Shown piece by piece: positions 12,061 through 24,237 of a stretch of 64,000 bases of DNA (within the stretch, counting starts at the first letter, position 1; each line of letters begins with the position of its first letter). The notes beneath the pieces were generated by a model. It saw only the letters and a program-made list of their open reading frames with translations. It was not told the origin of the DNA and ran no database searches. Source of the DNA: Catonia carolina (Eukaryota > Arthropoda > Insecta > Hemiptera > Achilidae); NCBI GenBank assembly GCA_035578175.1, contig JAQMRL010000008.1, positions 95,489,041 through 95,553,040 on the forward strand. The letters are read 5' to 3'. Both the position numbers and the translations under genes were made by a program.

Positions 12061-12987
12061 GGGTGATTCAAAAAGAGCGCCGGTTTTGATATATCAAATT
12101 AAGAGATTTATTTTATTGAAAAACTGAAAATAAATACATCAACAAGTTCATCTTACCTTCCGATTTCATGTATGAAAAATGATATCATGCATGTGTCCTC
12201 CTCTACTGCGCTGGCACGCATCAACTCTGTCCATGAAATTGGAAATTACTGCACGATAAGTTTCGACTTCCATTTGCCCGATAACCCGTCGAATTTCCTC
12301 CTTCAAGTCATTGATGTTTCGGGGTTTATTGGCATACACCAATGACTTCAGATGACCCCAAAGATGAAAGTCACAAGGCGTCAAGTCACACGACCTTGGT
12401 GGCCATTGATGGTCGGAATTACGAGAAATGATGCGATCCTGGAACCATTCACGGAGCAACAACATTGTTTCTCGTGCAGCAACTGAATTTTATACGGGTG
12501 ATATTGGAGATCGTACAGAAGAACATCGTAAACCCAATTGTTGAGAACGGCGACGTATTGATTTTGCTGGGCTAACAGCCACACTGTCACGAACCAACGC
12601 AACGTTCTGCTCAGTTCGGCCAGAACGACAACGTCCAGAACTTTTAAGGTCGACTGTTGAACCCGTCTCAAAAAACTTTTTCATGAGCCTGCGAACTGTT
12701 GATTCATTCGGTGCTTCATTACCTCCTAGAGTACCGCGAAGTCGCCTGACAGTAGCCGCATAACTCTCTCCACTCTGGTAAAATGTTTTGACGATTAACA
12801 CTCATTGTGCAATAGTAAACTTCTCCATGGTTAGACAGACAGAGTACTACACTGCGAACAAGAGAAACTACGACTGAATCGTCAATCGGAATGTTCTCCG
12901 AAATAGAAATGAGGTCTAACAATGTTGCCAACCGATAAACAAAAATTTACCAGCCGTTTAAAAACCGGCGCTCTTTTTGAATCACCC
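12061..12987 (-). mobile_element. Tc1/mariner-superfamily element, internally deleted
   Basis: Exact 27-bp terminal inverted repeats (starting GGGTGATTCAAAAAGAGCGC) bound a 927-bp unit. The minus strand encodes an N-terminal helix-turn-helix part at 12801-12490 (ESYAATVRRLRG, NESTVRRLMKKF). After a junction near 12470 comes the C-terminal DDE part at 12465-12166 (WPPRSCDLTPCDFHLWGHLK, SRGGHMHDIIFHT). The middle, with the first two catalytic acids, is missing, so the junction shifts frame. The usual element is roughly 1.2-1.3 kb. Perfect ends with a broken ORF mark a non-autonomous copy. I could not confirm the flanking TA duplication. Confidence 0.85.
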
Positions 12988-13460
12988 GTTATTTGTTCTT
13001 CCAATATGAGCCCACCCACCTTTTGAGTTACTGACAAACACTTTTTTGATTATTTATGATAGTTTGGTTTACTATTACAATGATTGGTTATTATTATTTT
13101 ATGTATAACAGCTACGATGGTGTAAACCAACCCCTGCAAAACTTTGAAACTCTTCTGCAGTTAGCAATAATCCTGCATGTGGAATGGACACAATTCAAAA
13201 TTAAATTAAATTTTACATCATAATATCCACTCCTCATGAGAAAAAAAACTTTTCCTCACGGTTCAAATAAAAATTATAAATAAAAAATATTTTCAAGGAG
13301 CTTAAAAGTAATTCATTTTATATTACTACATAAAGTCAACCATCATTAAAGTTTGTCATTTAAGAAACAATGTAAGGCACAGATGCCATTGCTCATTGTA
13401 GCTAATAGATACTAATAATATTATTGTACTTATAATTACATTTATATTAATAATACTAAC
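12988..13460. other. Non-coding stretch next to GT1 anchor exon
   Basis: This is AT-rich intronic sequence with no recognisable feature apart from the donor of the exon above it. Confidence 0.4.
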
Positions 13461-13623
13461 CTTACGGTTTTCATTTCTGATACAAATGGCAAGATCGCTA
13501 AAGTAATAATTGTAACAATTGATGCCAGAATGAGTAGTCGTCTTAAATCTAGATACAAGTATAACTTCTTCGCCCACAGAAGCAGTGATTGTCGAGATTT
13601 CATCACGTACATCCATTTTGTAC
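13461..13623 (-). CDS. GT1 membrane-anchor exon
   Basis: This 163-bp exon has an acceptor (TTTAATTTCAG) ending at 13624 and a donor (CCGTAAG|GTTAGT) after 13461. In the frame kept here, an in-exon Met is followed by a short basic tail (KSRQSLLLWAKK...RR), a strong membrane segment (LLILASIVTIITLAILPFV) and a short stem. That is the type II anchor layout of the other paralogs. The exon begins with two bases of a split codon, as do the five single-exon paralogs. It ends in phase 2, which matches the catalytic exon at 643-1044, so the join reads ...KTVR|FIPC. A second open frame starts at the first ATG but gives a hydrophilic peptide and the wrong phase. The first exon is not found. Confidence 0.65.
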
Positions 13624-13679
13624 CTGAAATTAAAATTACAAATAGTTTATACAACTGTAGTTAAACTACTATCCTTCCA

Positions 13680-14212
13680 AGATACTTCATGGTTCTGGTT
13701 GAGAATTTTCTGTTTCGCCCATAAGATTCCCTATGACAAAGAAGATGACGTGAGTAAAAAACTGGCAAAATTCAGCACTTTTTGCAGTTCTATTTGCAGG
13801 ACAATAGGGAAGAAAACGAGACAGGACACCAAAATGAAATTTTATAGAACAATGGCTGTACTGTAACATATGGAAGTGAAACATGAGTGTCATTACAGAG
13901 GAATGAATCTCATATCCAGGCTGCTGAAATGAGATTTTTGTGGAGAGTCAAAGGTTGTACCCGGTTAAATAGAGTACGTAATGAAGCTATCCGCACAGAG
14001 TTAAATGTTCAGTCACTGTGGGGAACGTTAAGAATAGGTATATAAGAGAAACTGGTCCAACCATTTACTTCACATGCCAGCACACAACTTTCTTCTGCGA
14101 GCATGGAAATATAAACCTAGATGGAAGCGAGGCTTAAGAAAACCTAGAAAGAGATGAATGTCGGAACAGGCCATTGAGCCTAATTCTTGACAGATGATGA
14201 TGATGATAATGA
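13680..14212 (+). mobile_element. LINE reverse transcriptase C-terminal remnant
   Basis: The plus strand reads through a degenerate RTE-like RT tail: YDKEDDVSKKLAKFSTFCSSICRTI, TKMKFYRTMAVL, then WRVKGCTRLNRVRNE-like and RWKRGLRKPRKR sequence across stops. It ends in GATGATGATGAT-type repeats. It begins only about 57 bp upstream of the acceptor of the GT1 anchor exon, in antisense orientation to that gene. Confidence 0.7.
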
Positions 14213-15187
14213 TTAACTTCCTGTTTCTATCATAGCCTTAACTGTAATATTAGTGCCTTATGTTTTCCTAGTTTTGAAATTTTTGGTTAGCCCCTTTACA
14301 GACCAGAATGTAATTACATGTTTTATGAATGTATGTGCATACGAGTGTGCACATTATGCATGTTAGTAAATGCAAATTTATGTTTTAATTATGTGATAAT
14401 AGGATCAGTGGATTGAATTAACAATCTCTGCCTTTGATAGCATTGTTGTACTTTTGTTTTGTCTCAATTCAAGACTGGTTTGAACCTTTAGAGTAGTAGC
14501 TCTCAAATTTGTTTTGATAATGGCACACTATCCTATGTAGAGAGTTCATGCGACACACTAATGTAGAGTTAGAAAAAAGAATACCCAATCATAGCAATGG
14601 AAGCAGTTAATATTCTGTTACATTTTTCAACCACCTACTTGAGCTAGCTGGACTTTTCGATACAAACATAAAAAAAAGAAGAAGCAGAAGAGACTTCTCT
14701 CAGACAGGAAATGCGTCAATTAGTGATTGTCTGTATTTTGCTCATAAAAATCTGTAAGAAACTGGAATTTTTTAAAATTGTGGCTTTAATATTTTACGAC
14801 AAAATTATTAATCAAAGTTATAGAAAATTAAAAGCAACTTTTATTTCAAGCATTTTGAAGTGACTACTTCTTTTGGTGCGCCTGGACTGTGTTTTTTGCA
14901 CGGGAAAAAACTTTGGTTTGCCATCACGTCACGCTCGGCTATCAACATCTACCATGGAAACAATAACCATTAATTAATTTACAAAAATCTTTTTATTTAA
15001 TTTGTTAACTTAATTAAGTAGTCACTTCTGCCAGTCAGTCCCACAACTGCTGATTTTTTTTCTACTGAGAGCTTAGTTTAGCATCAATCAGTAATCTTCT
15101 GTATTTTAAGTTGAACAGAGATTGATATTCACTTTGCATCGTTCACTCAAAAAGTAGCTTATGTTTTTCATATTACATTGTTTACAG
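14213..15187. other. Non-coding stretch, possible decayed DNA element
   Basis: No gene is seen. Around 14490-14560 the text resembles the end of a hAT-type miniature element, but I could not find a convincing opposite end. Confidence 0.35.
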
Positions 15188-15507
15188 ACCCACCGGTTGG
15201 TCTAGAGGTAAAGTCGTCACCGTGACAGCTGTTGAACAGCTGATTTTTGGAGACAAAGTTTCCTGGTTCAAATCCTAATAAGGGTAGTTAAGTTACTTTT
15301 TTACGGATTTGAATACTAGACAGTGGTTACCGGAAGACTTTGATGGTTGGGGTTCAATTAACCATACTCTCTCAGTAATGGTCAGCCTGAGTCTGTAAAA
15401 GACTATACCTCATTTACACGTCATACACACCATCCTCATCTCATTGGGTTATGGGGTTGCTTATTGTTCTAAATTGAACAGATTGCAACATACACACATT
15501 AAGGATA
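15188..15507 (+). repeat. tRNA-derived SINE family A, forward copy
   Basis: This is the only plus-strand copy of the family and the easiest to read. The tRNA-like head has a box A (TGGTCTAGAGG, 15198-15208) and a box B (GGTTCAAATCC, 15265-15275), the internal promoter of RNA polymerase III. The body follows (GGTTGGGGTTCAATTAACC) and a tail ends near TACACACATTAAGGATA. The other copies in the window are all on the minus strand. Confidence 0.85.
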
Positions 15508-16615
15508 CAAAATAAAAATAAACATTGTTTACTAACTAAACACAGGTTATATTATTTACATTGGCAGGAAGAAGTTGTGTTTCGCACCAGATTTTTCACT
15601 TTATGAATACACCTCCTCGTATTTATATATAACTTAATACTGTACAATTATTGAAGGGATCGGGAGAAGACAATGTTAACCCACATCAACATAATTTTAT
15701 GCAATATCATTTTAAAAGTTTACTGAAATCTAAAAATCACATTTTAGAATACTTGTCAAACATTTATTTTCTGTTAATTTAGGTTATTAAGATCATAAAT
15801 ACAGCATCCTGTTAAAAACATCCTGTACATTTTATTTTTACAGAGTATTTAAGAAAAATCATGCTGGAAATTTTGTAGATTAGCATTTTCTCCTGCCTAC
15901 CCCTTCAATTTACTACAAATTAAAAGATATTTTAAAAACTTACAAATTGATGATAATTTCTTACAACAGCACAAAACCATTTTGTCTGTCTGTCCTGTAG
16001 TTAACTTCTTGTAATATTATCACTCATTTTATCACTATCACAATCATTTCAGTTCAATCAACAAAAACATTTAAATTATTATTATTGTAAACGATAAAGA
16101 ATAATATCATAATTTTTTTCTTCTATTGTGGTTTATAAGCATCTTAAACAAATTAAATATCCATAAATATCCTTAAATATTCATGCGAAAATAAAACCCA
16201 CACACATAAACAAATAGCAAATTATTTAAATAACGAATTTGTTGTAATTTCTTTTTTTACTGTAATTAACCCTGATGATAGATATTATTTTCAATAAAAA
16301 TAATAAGAATAATACCACATTTTCATGATCACATGTCTAACAGACAGTAAAGTATTCAGTATTGATGACTGTCATAAAAACCTTTTATAATCTTATCATG
16401 CAATTATAAAAGAAAAAAAAAGATTACATTTAGGAGAGTATATTTAGGAGTGTCTAGATAAAAGTTGAAAATAAATTGTATTGAAATTGTAGTAAAATCT
16501 GTTTTATCAAAAAAAAATTGATTGGTTACTTTTTGATACCTTTTTCAAACCATTAACAATTTTTATATTTTATATTTTGTTGTAAAAATAAAACATTTTT
16601 TTTTTTATTTTTTTT
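15508..16615. other. AT-rich non-coding stretch, no gene seen
   Basis: No ORF with motifs and no clear repeat boundary. A long T-run at 16593-16620 adjoins the SINE tail. Confidence 0.4.
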
Positions 16616-16617
16616 TT

Positions 16618-16755
16618 TTTTAACGTCGCATCAACTGCAATGGTCATAAGCAACGACGTTGGGGTGTAACTTTGAACAATGGCGGATGAAATGATTTTTT
16701 GTAACGTATGAAAATATGCCATGCCTGAGTGGGATTCGAACCCAGGACCGCATGA
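16618..16755 (-). repeat. tRNA-derived SINE family B (minus, truncated)
   Basis: The reverse complement carries a box-B-like GGGTTCGAATCCC and the family body also seen at 42350-42521. The T-run at its left is the family tail. The tRNA-like 5' part is cut off at the CATGCGGTCC side. Confidence 0.7.
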
Positions 16756-16926
16756 AAATAAAATAAAACATTAAAAATAAATGAAAATGAAAATAAAAAA
16801 TAAAACATTTTTATTATACTTCTTGATGTTTATGTTTAAAAGTGTGTTTACCTATATCAGCTGTAGTAATTATCCTACATAGTCCTTTGTGTTTAATGTA
16901 CCCTATAAAAAATAAACATTTTTTTA

Positions 16927-17066
16927 TCCCAAATGTGTATATGTTGCAATCTGTTCAATTTCAGAAAAATAAGCAACCCCACAATCCTATGAGATGAGGA
17001 TGATGTATATGCCATGTAAATGGGTGTAATCTTGTACAGACTCAAGCTGACCATTCCTGAGAGAGT
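16927..17066 (-). repeat. SINE family A, truncated minus copy
   Basis: Only the 3' half of the element is present, from the AATGTGTATATGTTGC tail to CCATTCCTGAGAGAGTA. The tRNA-like head is missing, as expected of a 5'-truncated retroposon. Confidence 0.7.
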
Positions 17067-17790
17067 AAAAAATAAATATGAATATAATTTCTACTTTATT
17101 TACTTCTTAGTTGTATTCATTTTGAAATGCTGTCAATAGAATTATTCTATTTTATTTTATAATTTCACCCCTGACACATTACAAATACAAGGGCCGTTTT
17201 TTCTTTCAACCTCGAATAAGACTTAAATTAAAAGATAAGTGAATATAAAAACATGTTTTATGACTACAAGTTACGTACACTCATGGCTACAGTATAAATG
17301 TGATTTATCACCTTACCTTTGGTTACTTTTTAAGTTTAAAAAACTAATCAATCATCTGATCATCTGACATATTCAATCATCTGGCATCGGCAACAAATGA
17401 CTATACCACTCCTGTCTGTATTTCCGAATAGTTGTATCACCCCTGACATATTAACTTAATGTCAAATATCTTCATTTCTTTCTTTGCCCGCCAATCCATA
17501 TCCTGCTAAAGATCTTAAAAATCACATCTCAACAGCCTCTATTTTTGATATCCACTGACAGGTCAGGATCTAATACTTCGAAATCATAAATTAAAACTGT
17601 CAAAACGAAGGGCGATAAAACTTTATGAAGGTCTCCTTCCACACTTTACAGACCAATATTTTGAATGAAGTTTATATAAGCCTTTAAAAATTTTGAAATT
17701 TAATTTCTGCAACTTGTGATTATACATAAGAGACATTTCATCCAAAGTAAATAAACAGTAAAAAAATTGGGAATTCTGTAACTCAAGAAA
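17067..17790. other. Non-coding stretch, no gene seen
   Basis: I recognise no coding signal or repeat here. Confidence 0.4.
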
Positions 17791-17960
17791 AAATAAAATT
17801 GTATCAAGCCCAATGAGTCGACCATTTAATAAATAAAATGGCAGAAAGTTGCTTGCCTACTTTAGCTAGAAGATACGAACCAGAAGAAAACAGAGATATT
17901 GGCAGGCTTAAGAAAAGATGGGTGCTGGAACAGGTGGAAATGCCTAACAAATGAAGAGAA
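17790..17960 (+). mobile_element. LINE C-terminal tail fragment
   Basis: A short plus-strand remnant reads KMAESCLPTLARRYEPEENRDIGRLKKRWVLEQVE. It is clearly related to the tail at 60095-60220 (NRKQRYWHTEEKI...EKVEIPN). The minus-strand ORF 17804-18070 is its shadow. Confidence 0.5.
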
Positions 17961-18064
17961 AGAAAAAGTAAATAAACAAAATACATAAATTCCAGGGTTT
18001 TATCATTCAAAACTAGTTTGCATCTGAGATGTTTATTACCCCTGAAACCTATTTTTATTTTTGT

Positions 18065-18233
18065 CTTCAAGCAATCAGGAGATTTTGTCGCTCAGCACTA
18101 ATGTCTAAGCCAGGGCCCCCATGTTCAAATTCCAGTCAGGTATGGCATTTTTTCATCACTAATTTTCACATCTGTCACCCATCATCATATGCATTAGCAG
18201 TAACATGCAAAGCAGTTTGATGTAAAACAACAA
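18065..18233 (+). repeat. tRNA-derived SINE family B (plus copy)
   Basis: A degenerate box B (TGTTCAAATTCCAG) is followed by the family body (TCAGGTATGGCATTTTTTCAT) and a tail (AACGTTAAAC). It is diverged from the copies at 22573 and 42350. Confidence 0.6.
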
Positions 18234-19165
18234 AAAACGTTAAACTAAAAATAAACAATAACCTCGGTAAATCATCCTGACACCATCAAATCACTCTCAA
18301 AAGCCAACCTGAATACTTGTAACGTTTTATGTTTAAAAAAGGATTTGAAGGCGCAAAAAACGTTAATAAAGAACAATTTCACATAAAAAACAATATTTTT
18401 AAGGGTATTTTGCATACTATTTTGCATTGGTTATACGAGGCAAAAATTAAATATTATGCCTCATCAATTTTTTTATTTTTATTTTTTACTGTGGTTCAAT
18501 AAATGGCTGCCTGTGACATGGCCAAGGTATTTCAAATGGTGAATAGGTTTTATGTGCATTTATAAAATGGTTAAATGATAATAATGATTTAAATATACAG
18601 TAGATTAAAAGTCATTTTTGCACGTTAAAAAGTTTATAAACTTCCACTGCAGATCTTCATAGAGCAATTTAAAAAAAATATCAAAAATTCAAGAGGAGTC
18701 ACAAAATTTCATATTTACCAAATAAAATTATAATTTAGCTGAACACGAATTGAATAGGCTTGCAATGTAACACCACAAGATGTCTCGAAATTGAAGGAAC
18801 AGTTAAGTTCGAAAGAACTTATATAGTTGTGATCTTGCATGTTTAACTTTTATAAAGTACATATAACTGTACCACGAACTATAATAATTTATTAAACATG
18901 TATTAGAAGAATAATGTTTTTTTGGTTTGTAACAGTAACATGACCCTAAAAAATATTGTAAAACAATGTTTTCTTAAATAAACAAACTACAAGAAACGTT
19001 TTTTAACTTTTATTTTTTATTAAAGAATTTCAACAAAAATGATAAATTTTTAAGTTTTATAATTTAAAAAATGATTTTTAAAGTGTGTTTAAAATACAAA
19101 TAATACAAAAGCTTAAAGATTTTTATAGTTTTTGTGTAATTTAAGAAAAATAAGTCTATCTAACA
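18234..19165. other. AT-rich non-coding stretch, no gene seen
   Basis: No recognisable gene, RNA or repeat boundary. Confidence 0.4.
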
Positions 19166-19695
19166 CTTATCAAGCCATTAATTCAATATGGAATGGGAGT
19201 TAATAATAACACCAAAGGAAGCATATAAAACTCATGATGGTAGAAAGAAACATATTAGGAAGATACATGGATGAAGAAAAGAAAATGGAATAGCTACTGT
19301 ACAGTTAAGAAAAAGTCCACCAAAAAATCTATCAAGGAATGGAAACAGTGGAAGATTTTGAATAAACTTTCTTGGGCATAAGGTTCAAAGGATCCAAACG
19401 GACTAAATTTAAAAATTTAAAAACATGAATAGTTTAGTGCTGAAACAAAAAGAAGGAAACAGACAACAAAATAATGATTGGAAACTGTGCTTAAAGAGAG
19501 AGGAATTTGGAAGGCAGGTAACATCAAGTAGATCTCAAAAAGTGACATCATAAAAAGACTGTTCTATCAATTTAAGGAGAAGATATGAGATAGCAAAGGA
19601 GAGATGGATAGGTATAATGGAAGAGGGAAGAAAACATTTGAAAGGGAAATGATATTAGTTTGGCTTTTCATGACAAAGAATCAATCACAAAATAA
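19166..19695 (+). mobile_element. Probable LINE C-terminal fragment
   Basis: The plus strand gives VERNILGRYMDEEKKMEYL, then VHQKIYQGMETVEDFE and TFLGHKVQRIQTD. These resemble the RRILRKI..., KLYKxxETIEDxIxxRRLxFxGHIxRM region of RTE-type ORFs. A basic tail follows with stops. It is the nearest repeat downstream of GT2. Confidence 0.5.
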
Positions 19696-19770
19696 AAAGA
19701 AATAGTAGTAACAACATTTTCGGCAGTAATTTTGGTAACAAAAACTAAATACTTTGTTACATTAAAAACA

Positions 19771-20819
19771 TTACTTATTAAAATAAAAACCAGGAATCAT
19801 ATCAGGTCTCATGGTTATAACATCTTGAACTAAAGGTGGATCTTCGTCCTCAAATTCAAAAACATCTTTGACCATTTCTTTAAAAGCAAATGGATATTCT
19901 CGAGTATTTTCTTCATTAAAATCTTCCGGTTCAACAAAAGGTAAATCGAAGTAGTCTTGCAAAAATGAAACGTGTCGTGACAAAATATGAATAGTATATT
20001 GTTTTCGCCAATCTTCCCAATTCTGAGTGAAAATATGAGCTCTTAAATCATGGATACCAAATAATAATTTAACTCTGTGAACAAATTCTGGTCGCGACCA
20101 AAGGATACTCATAGTTGGTAACTCACCGGCATTCCAATACCATCGATCAGCTTCATAATTATTTCGATAACTGTCATACCAAAATTTTAATAATCTTGCA
20201 TTTTTATGAGCTATTAAAATTTGCGTACCAAAATAATTATTTTCATCCCAAGCTAACGCCATTTCGAATCTTCGATAAAAATTTAAATTTCTAACAATAT
20301 ATGAATCATTATCTAAAAATATACCACCAAATTCTAATAAAATTTCAATTCTTATTATATCGCTTGCATGAAATAAATAATGTCCATCATTCGTAAATTG
20401 TTGACCAAATATAGTTTCTGGTAATTCAATTCTTCGTATTATTAAAATATTAGGAAATCCTGGTGTATTCATTAATTTTTCCCAGTACGGTCCAACAAAA
20501 TCATTGTTATCTGTATGTATATAAATTTGATCAGGTTTCTGATTTTTGAATGCAGCTAAAATTACAATTGAATCGATAAATGACATATTTCTTGTCCAGT
20601 CACTTATCCGAATAAAATGTATAATATTTGGAACGATTGTTTCACCCGTTAGAATTCCAGTAAAATTATTAAAACCATCAAATTCATCTGTGTCATCCCA
20701 TATTGTATAATTACATACAATTCTTTTATAATTCATGTATTTTTTCTGTATTATTAAATTTATAAATAAAATTCCAATGATAGTTATCAGTATTCGTAGA
20801 TCCAACACGGTATGAAAAA
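19771..20819 (-). CDS. GT2, DXD glycosyltransferase, type II membrane protein
   Basis: A single long coding exon ends at a TAA (19771-19773) and starts after an acceptor (TTTTTTACAG) at 20819. No ATG lies near the N-terminus. The first in-frame Met comes after the membrane anchor (RILITIIGILFINLII), so the true start probably lies in an upstream exon that I could not identify. Counting from the in-frame GTG at 20808, there is a conserved Cys at 32, VPNIIHFIRIS at 59-69, IHTD at 97-100, ETIFGQQF at 131-138, HASD at 147-150 and the D-N-D metal site at 166-168. A conserved C-terminal block follows (NAGELPT, RPEFVHRVKLLFG, SRHVSFLQDYF). The enzyme should transfer a sugar from a nucleotide donor in the Golgi. 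Donor and acceptor are unknown. Confidence 0.85.
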
Positions 20820-22145
20820 CTGTAAAAAATTATACCTGTTTTCATTTTTAAGTAATTTGCGAAACATAATCTATGTTCTACTGTAAAACATAAAATATAG
20901 TATGTCTATTTATAATTACTTTATAAATCTGTTGAAATTGTGTTGCTACTTGTTTAAAGTGGCTATTTTTAAAAATTACAAATTATGAGCCCTTGATTGA
21001 AAGAACAGAATACATGGGTGTGCACATGGTATGTACATGTTCCTGTGATGTCACAGCAAAAATCATTCCTTATCTCACCATAACAAGAAAATCTCAAGAA
21101 TGGAAACTTTAAAAAAAATTTTAAACTTAAATTTTACATTTAGTTGTTTTTTTTTAAATCAACAGTCAAAAAGCTGATTTGAGGAATTTGAGTAAATTTA
21201 CGTAAAATTATCAGAAGAACAATAATGTAACAGTTAATTTTACATATTCATAACTCAGATAAAGTATTTCTTTGTTCTAAGATCACGTGTTTGTTAATGA
21301 TTCATAAAGTACTTTTAAATTTTTATAATTTACACTCAACTTTTAACAATATCTGTAATAAAAAGTAATAATTCATTTAGTCTTATCTAATATTTTATCA
21401 AATAAAAACTTCTTGTAAACTGTAAAAAATCATGTTTGTAAGTGTATGTACAGTTAAATATAGACAATTTTAATCATTATGCGATATTTTAGTTTTTAAC
21501 ATATTAAACATTTTTTTGGTTAATTTAACTAATTTACGGAAAATACCAAAATAGACTAATGATAAAAAATTGACAAAATATATTTTTAGAACACTAAACA
21601 ATAGTCCTAAGGAGTTTGTAAAGTAGTTCAAGGATCGATCAGATAGCATAAATTAAGGTGGAATAAACCAAGAAAACCTATTGGACCGAAGCACATACTG
21701 ACCCTGATTACTAATATTAAGGGCATTGTCAGAATTAGAAAGATGAACTGAGGATGGAAGGAAGAATATATTAGAAAAACCTTCTGTAAAAGAATTCTGA
21801 GAATATGGGCTGCAAAAAGTGCAGCCCACATTCATTGTTTTAGCTCACTGATTGTATCACAACAAAATTTTGAACTATGAATGTAAAAAATTACATAATC
21901 TGGATTTAAAAACTGAACAAATCTTTGAGAATTAGCTTGAAATGGATTTTTTTTAAAATTTGTCTAGCCCATTGAAGAGCGCACATAGTCAATTTCTTCA
22001 CTTTTTAGTTGAATTCCAGAGCAGCTTTCTTTGGGCATGAAATTCCTTCATTTAAACACTAAAAGCCTGTTTTCATTCTTCAGTCCAGGCCTGCCCAACT
22101 CTCTGCACCTTCATAACCGGAAAGTTTACAAAAGATTTTAATTTG
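20820..22145. other. Non-coding stretch upstream of GT2
   Basis: The missing first exon and promoter of GT2 should lie here or further right. I cannot identify them. The short ORFs at 21628-21835 show no motif. Confidence 0.4.
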
Positions 22146-22147
22146 TT

Positions 22148-22530
22148 TCAATAAAAGTTTTTATGCACAATGCTTTCTCTTGAAATGATCGTAGTTTCTA
22201 GGTCTGCTTCGATTTCTTTGATTAATTTATCTCTTGTTTTTAGTTCCTCTTGGTATTTAATTAGTTTATAGGTATTATTCTCTTTGTCACACAATCTCAT
22301 CAGATGACCATAATACTCTAATCTTCTTTTCTTTAATTTAGTTAACAAAATTTCACCCAATAGTCTGTCAGTCACTTCATTCGACCTCTTTTTATGTATT
22401 TTGCTTATTGGATCAAAGACACATCCCAGGATAACTTGACCAAATCTTCTGTGTATTTTATTTCACTTTTCTAAGTCTCCCTTCCTATACAGGGTCAGTG
22501 TCTCCGCTGCATATTAAATTAGATTAAGGT
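22148..22530 (-). mobile_element. LINE C-terminal remnant (RTE-like)
   Basis: The minus strand encodes ETLTLYRKGDLEK, then RRFGQVILGCVFDPISKIHKKRSNE, LKKRRLEYYGHLMRL, and ELKTRDKLIKEIEADLE. This is the standard C-terminal tail of RTE-type retrotransposon ORFs. It contains stops and belongs to the same broad family as 1290-2165. Confidence 0.75.
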
Positions 22531-22572
22531 AGATATTGAAATATATAAAGTAGTCTTTTTATATATTAAAAC

Positions 22573-22742
22573 TACTAGGCCGGCCCGTGGTGTAGTGGTC
22601 AGCGCAACTAGCTACTATGCCGGGGTCCCGGGTTCGATTCCTGGTCAGGTCTGGCACTTTTTTCATCTGTAAATCACCGCATATCATTACCTACGCACAA
22701 GCCCAAGGCTTATGTAGGCATCATCACTCAATAAAAAAAAAA
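22573..22742 (+). repeat. tRNA-derived SINE family B, well-preserved head
   Basis: Box A (TGGTGTAGTGG, 22588-22598) and box B (GGTTCGATTCC, 22631-22641) are nearly canonical for a pol III promoter. The head resembles a tRNA gene but lacks a foldable acceptor stem. It is followed by the SINE body (TCTGGCACTTTTTTCATC) and an A-run at 22731-22741. I therefore call it a SINE, not a tRNA. Confidence 0.75.
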
Positions 22743-24237
22743 GTTATGCAGAAACTCTGGGTACAAGATACAAGGTAGCAAGCTCTGATTAGTCAAGGGA
22801 CAAATAAATAGTATTCATAATCAAATAATGTTTACTTGAATAAAGTTCCTAGAAGCTGCATACTGCATGAATGTTATCGATACAGTATAATACTATCAGG
22901 ATACCAAACAAAGAAAGATATTCAAATAAATCCAGTTTGTTCATCACTATGACTTTCACCATTGTTCAGTCTTATATATCCCTCTCACCCATGAGACCTG
23001 TTCCACCCTCACCACTGTTTCTCTGTCCTTTGACACTCAAACCCTGCCAGTTTTATTTCCCTACTAGAGACACCACAATTTTTGTATGGCGCCACACACA
23101 TAAACAGACATAAACTATAACAATTTTTAGGCATATATTTAAACATATTCTATTTCACATAGGCCTTAATCGTATTGTTTATATTTATTCATTTGATAAT
23201 GAATGGTAACAGTTAAATTATTTTATTTTATTCAGCAATTGAATAATTCAAAGTCGATAAAATGTGGTTTGTAAATAGTTTATTCATTCGCCTTTATTTA
23301 AATATTTTTAAAAACGGTCAAATAAAAGATAATTATTTGAAAATTCAAATAAGTTTTATTTAAATATTCTATCACTAACTGTGATGGTTTAGACATGTAG
23401 AGAAGAAGGAGAAAGAAATTGAGGGAAGTGAATAAAATATTTGGAGATAAACTCATGGAGACATAGAAGAAGGCCCAAATTACACTGGAGTAGTAGCGTC
23501 AAACAGGATTTTTCTGTTCCTAATACTAAACAGTAGGCTACTGATACAAAGAACCTGATATATTTAGTACATAGTATCAATATAGAAATACCAACTGAAT
23601 AATGAAAGATTATTTTTCTTGCCTGGAGGAAACTGAAGTTGGAGGAGACTGATACTTTTATCCTTTTTTATTTATTTATTTAATACAAAATACATTAACA
23701 TTAATATATTTACTAATTCCCGCATAGGACGAGCCTGTGCACGGGAATGGGTTGTACATTATTATATATAAATTATTGATCAGTAATGATTACTAAAAAT
23801 ATTTTTAACAATTTTTTTTATTACACAGCTTATTTATTGAAACTTATCTAGTTATAAAATTTACAATTCTAAATAATTAAAATTTACAAAATTTACTAAA
23901 ACCAATATCAGTGTTTCTAAGTTAGAAAAGTTACACTATTCCCTACAAAAACAAGTCCTTTTTGTCCTAAACAAGTAAATAGTAGAAAACAGAACTGCTA
24001 CTGTTACTGCAATTCTTATTGTGGTTCTTGGCCTACTTTCATACTTGACCGTTGTTTATTCTCACCAAACGTTTACTAAGCTCATGATAAATAGTAACAA
24101 TAATAATAGTAATACCATTAAGAGCAATATTTACATTCAGTGCGGCACTTCTTAATTTTGTTTTCTTTACCCTCTCTACTCTACAATCTTAAAAATTGAT
24201 TTCATAATTGCTGATATAATTTATTTATTTTTTTTTT
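22743..24237. other. Mostly non-coding, possible LINE tail at 23380-23520
   Basis: Around 23380-23520 the plus strand reads WFRHVEKK, a KIFGDKLME-like stretch and RRRPKLHW-like text, weakly resembling a LINE tail (GHVxRM...RRRGRPxxRW). Otherwise the stretch is AT-rich with no gene. Confidence 0.35.

Larger units (their letters stand above)
1045..13460 (-). other. Inferred 12.4-kb intron of GT1
   Basis: The donor at 13460-13459 (GT after ...CCGTAAG) and the acceptor at 1046-1045 (TTGTTTCAG) bound this interval on the minus strand. Both junctions are phase 2, and joining them gives a continuous frame. The interval is packed with LINE, SINE, pogo-like, fold-back and mariner remnants, listed separately. 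I found no further exon in it. The join is inference from phase, strand, order and domain logic, not from a transcript. Confidence 0.6.

Noticed and set aside
12061..12987. TA target-site duplication of the mariner element
   Set aside because: The bases directly outside the termini do not give a clear TA on both sides. The element is called from its inverted repeats and peptides only.
13356..13616. 86-codon hydrophilic ORF starting at the first ATG of the GT1 anchor exon
   Set aside because: Its frame gives no membrane anchor, reads into the intron and has the wrong phase for the next exon. The alternative frame fits the family layout and the splice phase.
20700..20808. GTG as start codon of GT2, and likewise of GT6 and the long form of GT4
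   Set aside because: GTG initiation would be exceptional in an animal nuclear gene. Splice acceptors close by explain the open frame better.
22573..22660. Possible tRNA gene
   Set aside because: Boxes A and B are good, but there is no paired acceptor stem, and the sequence continues into a SINE body shared with other copies.
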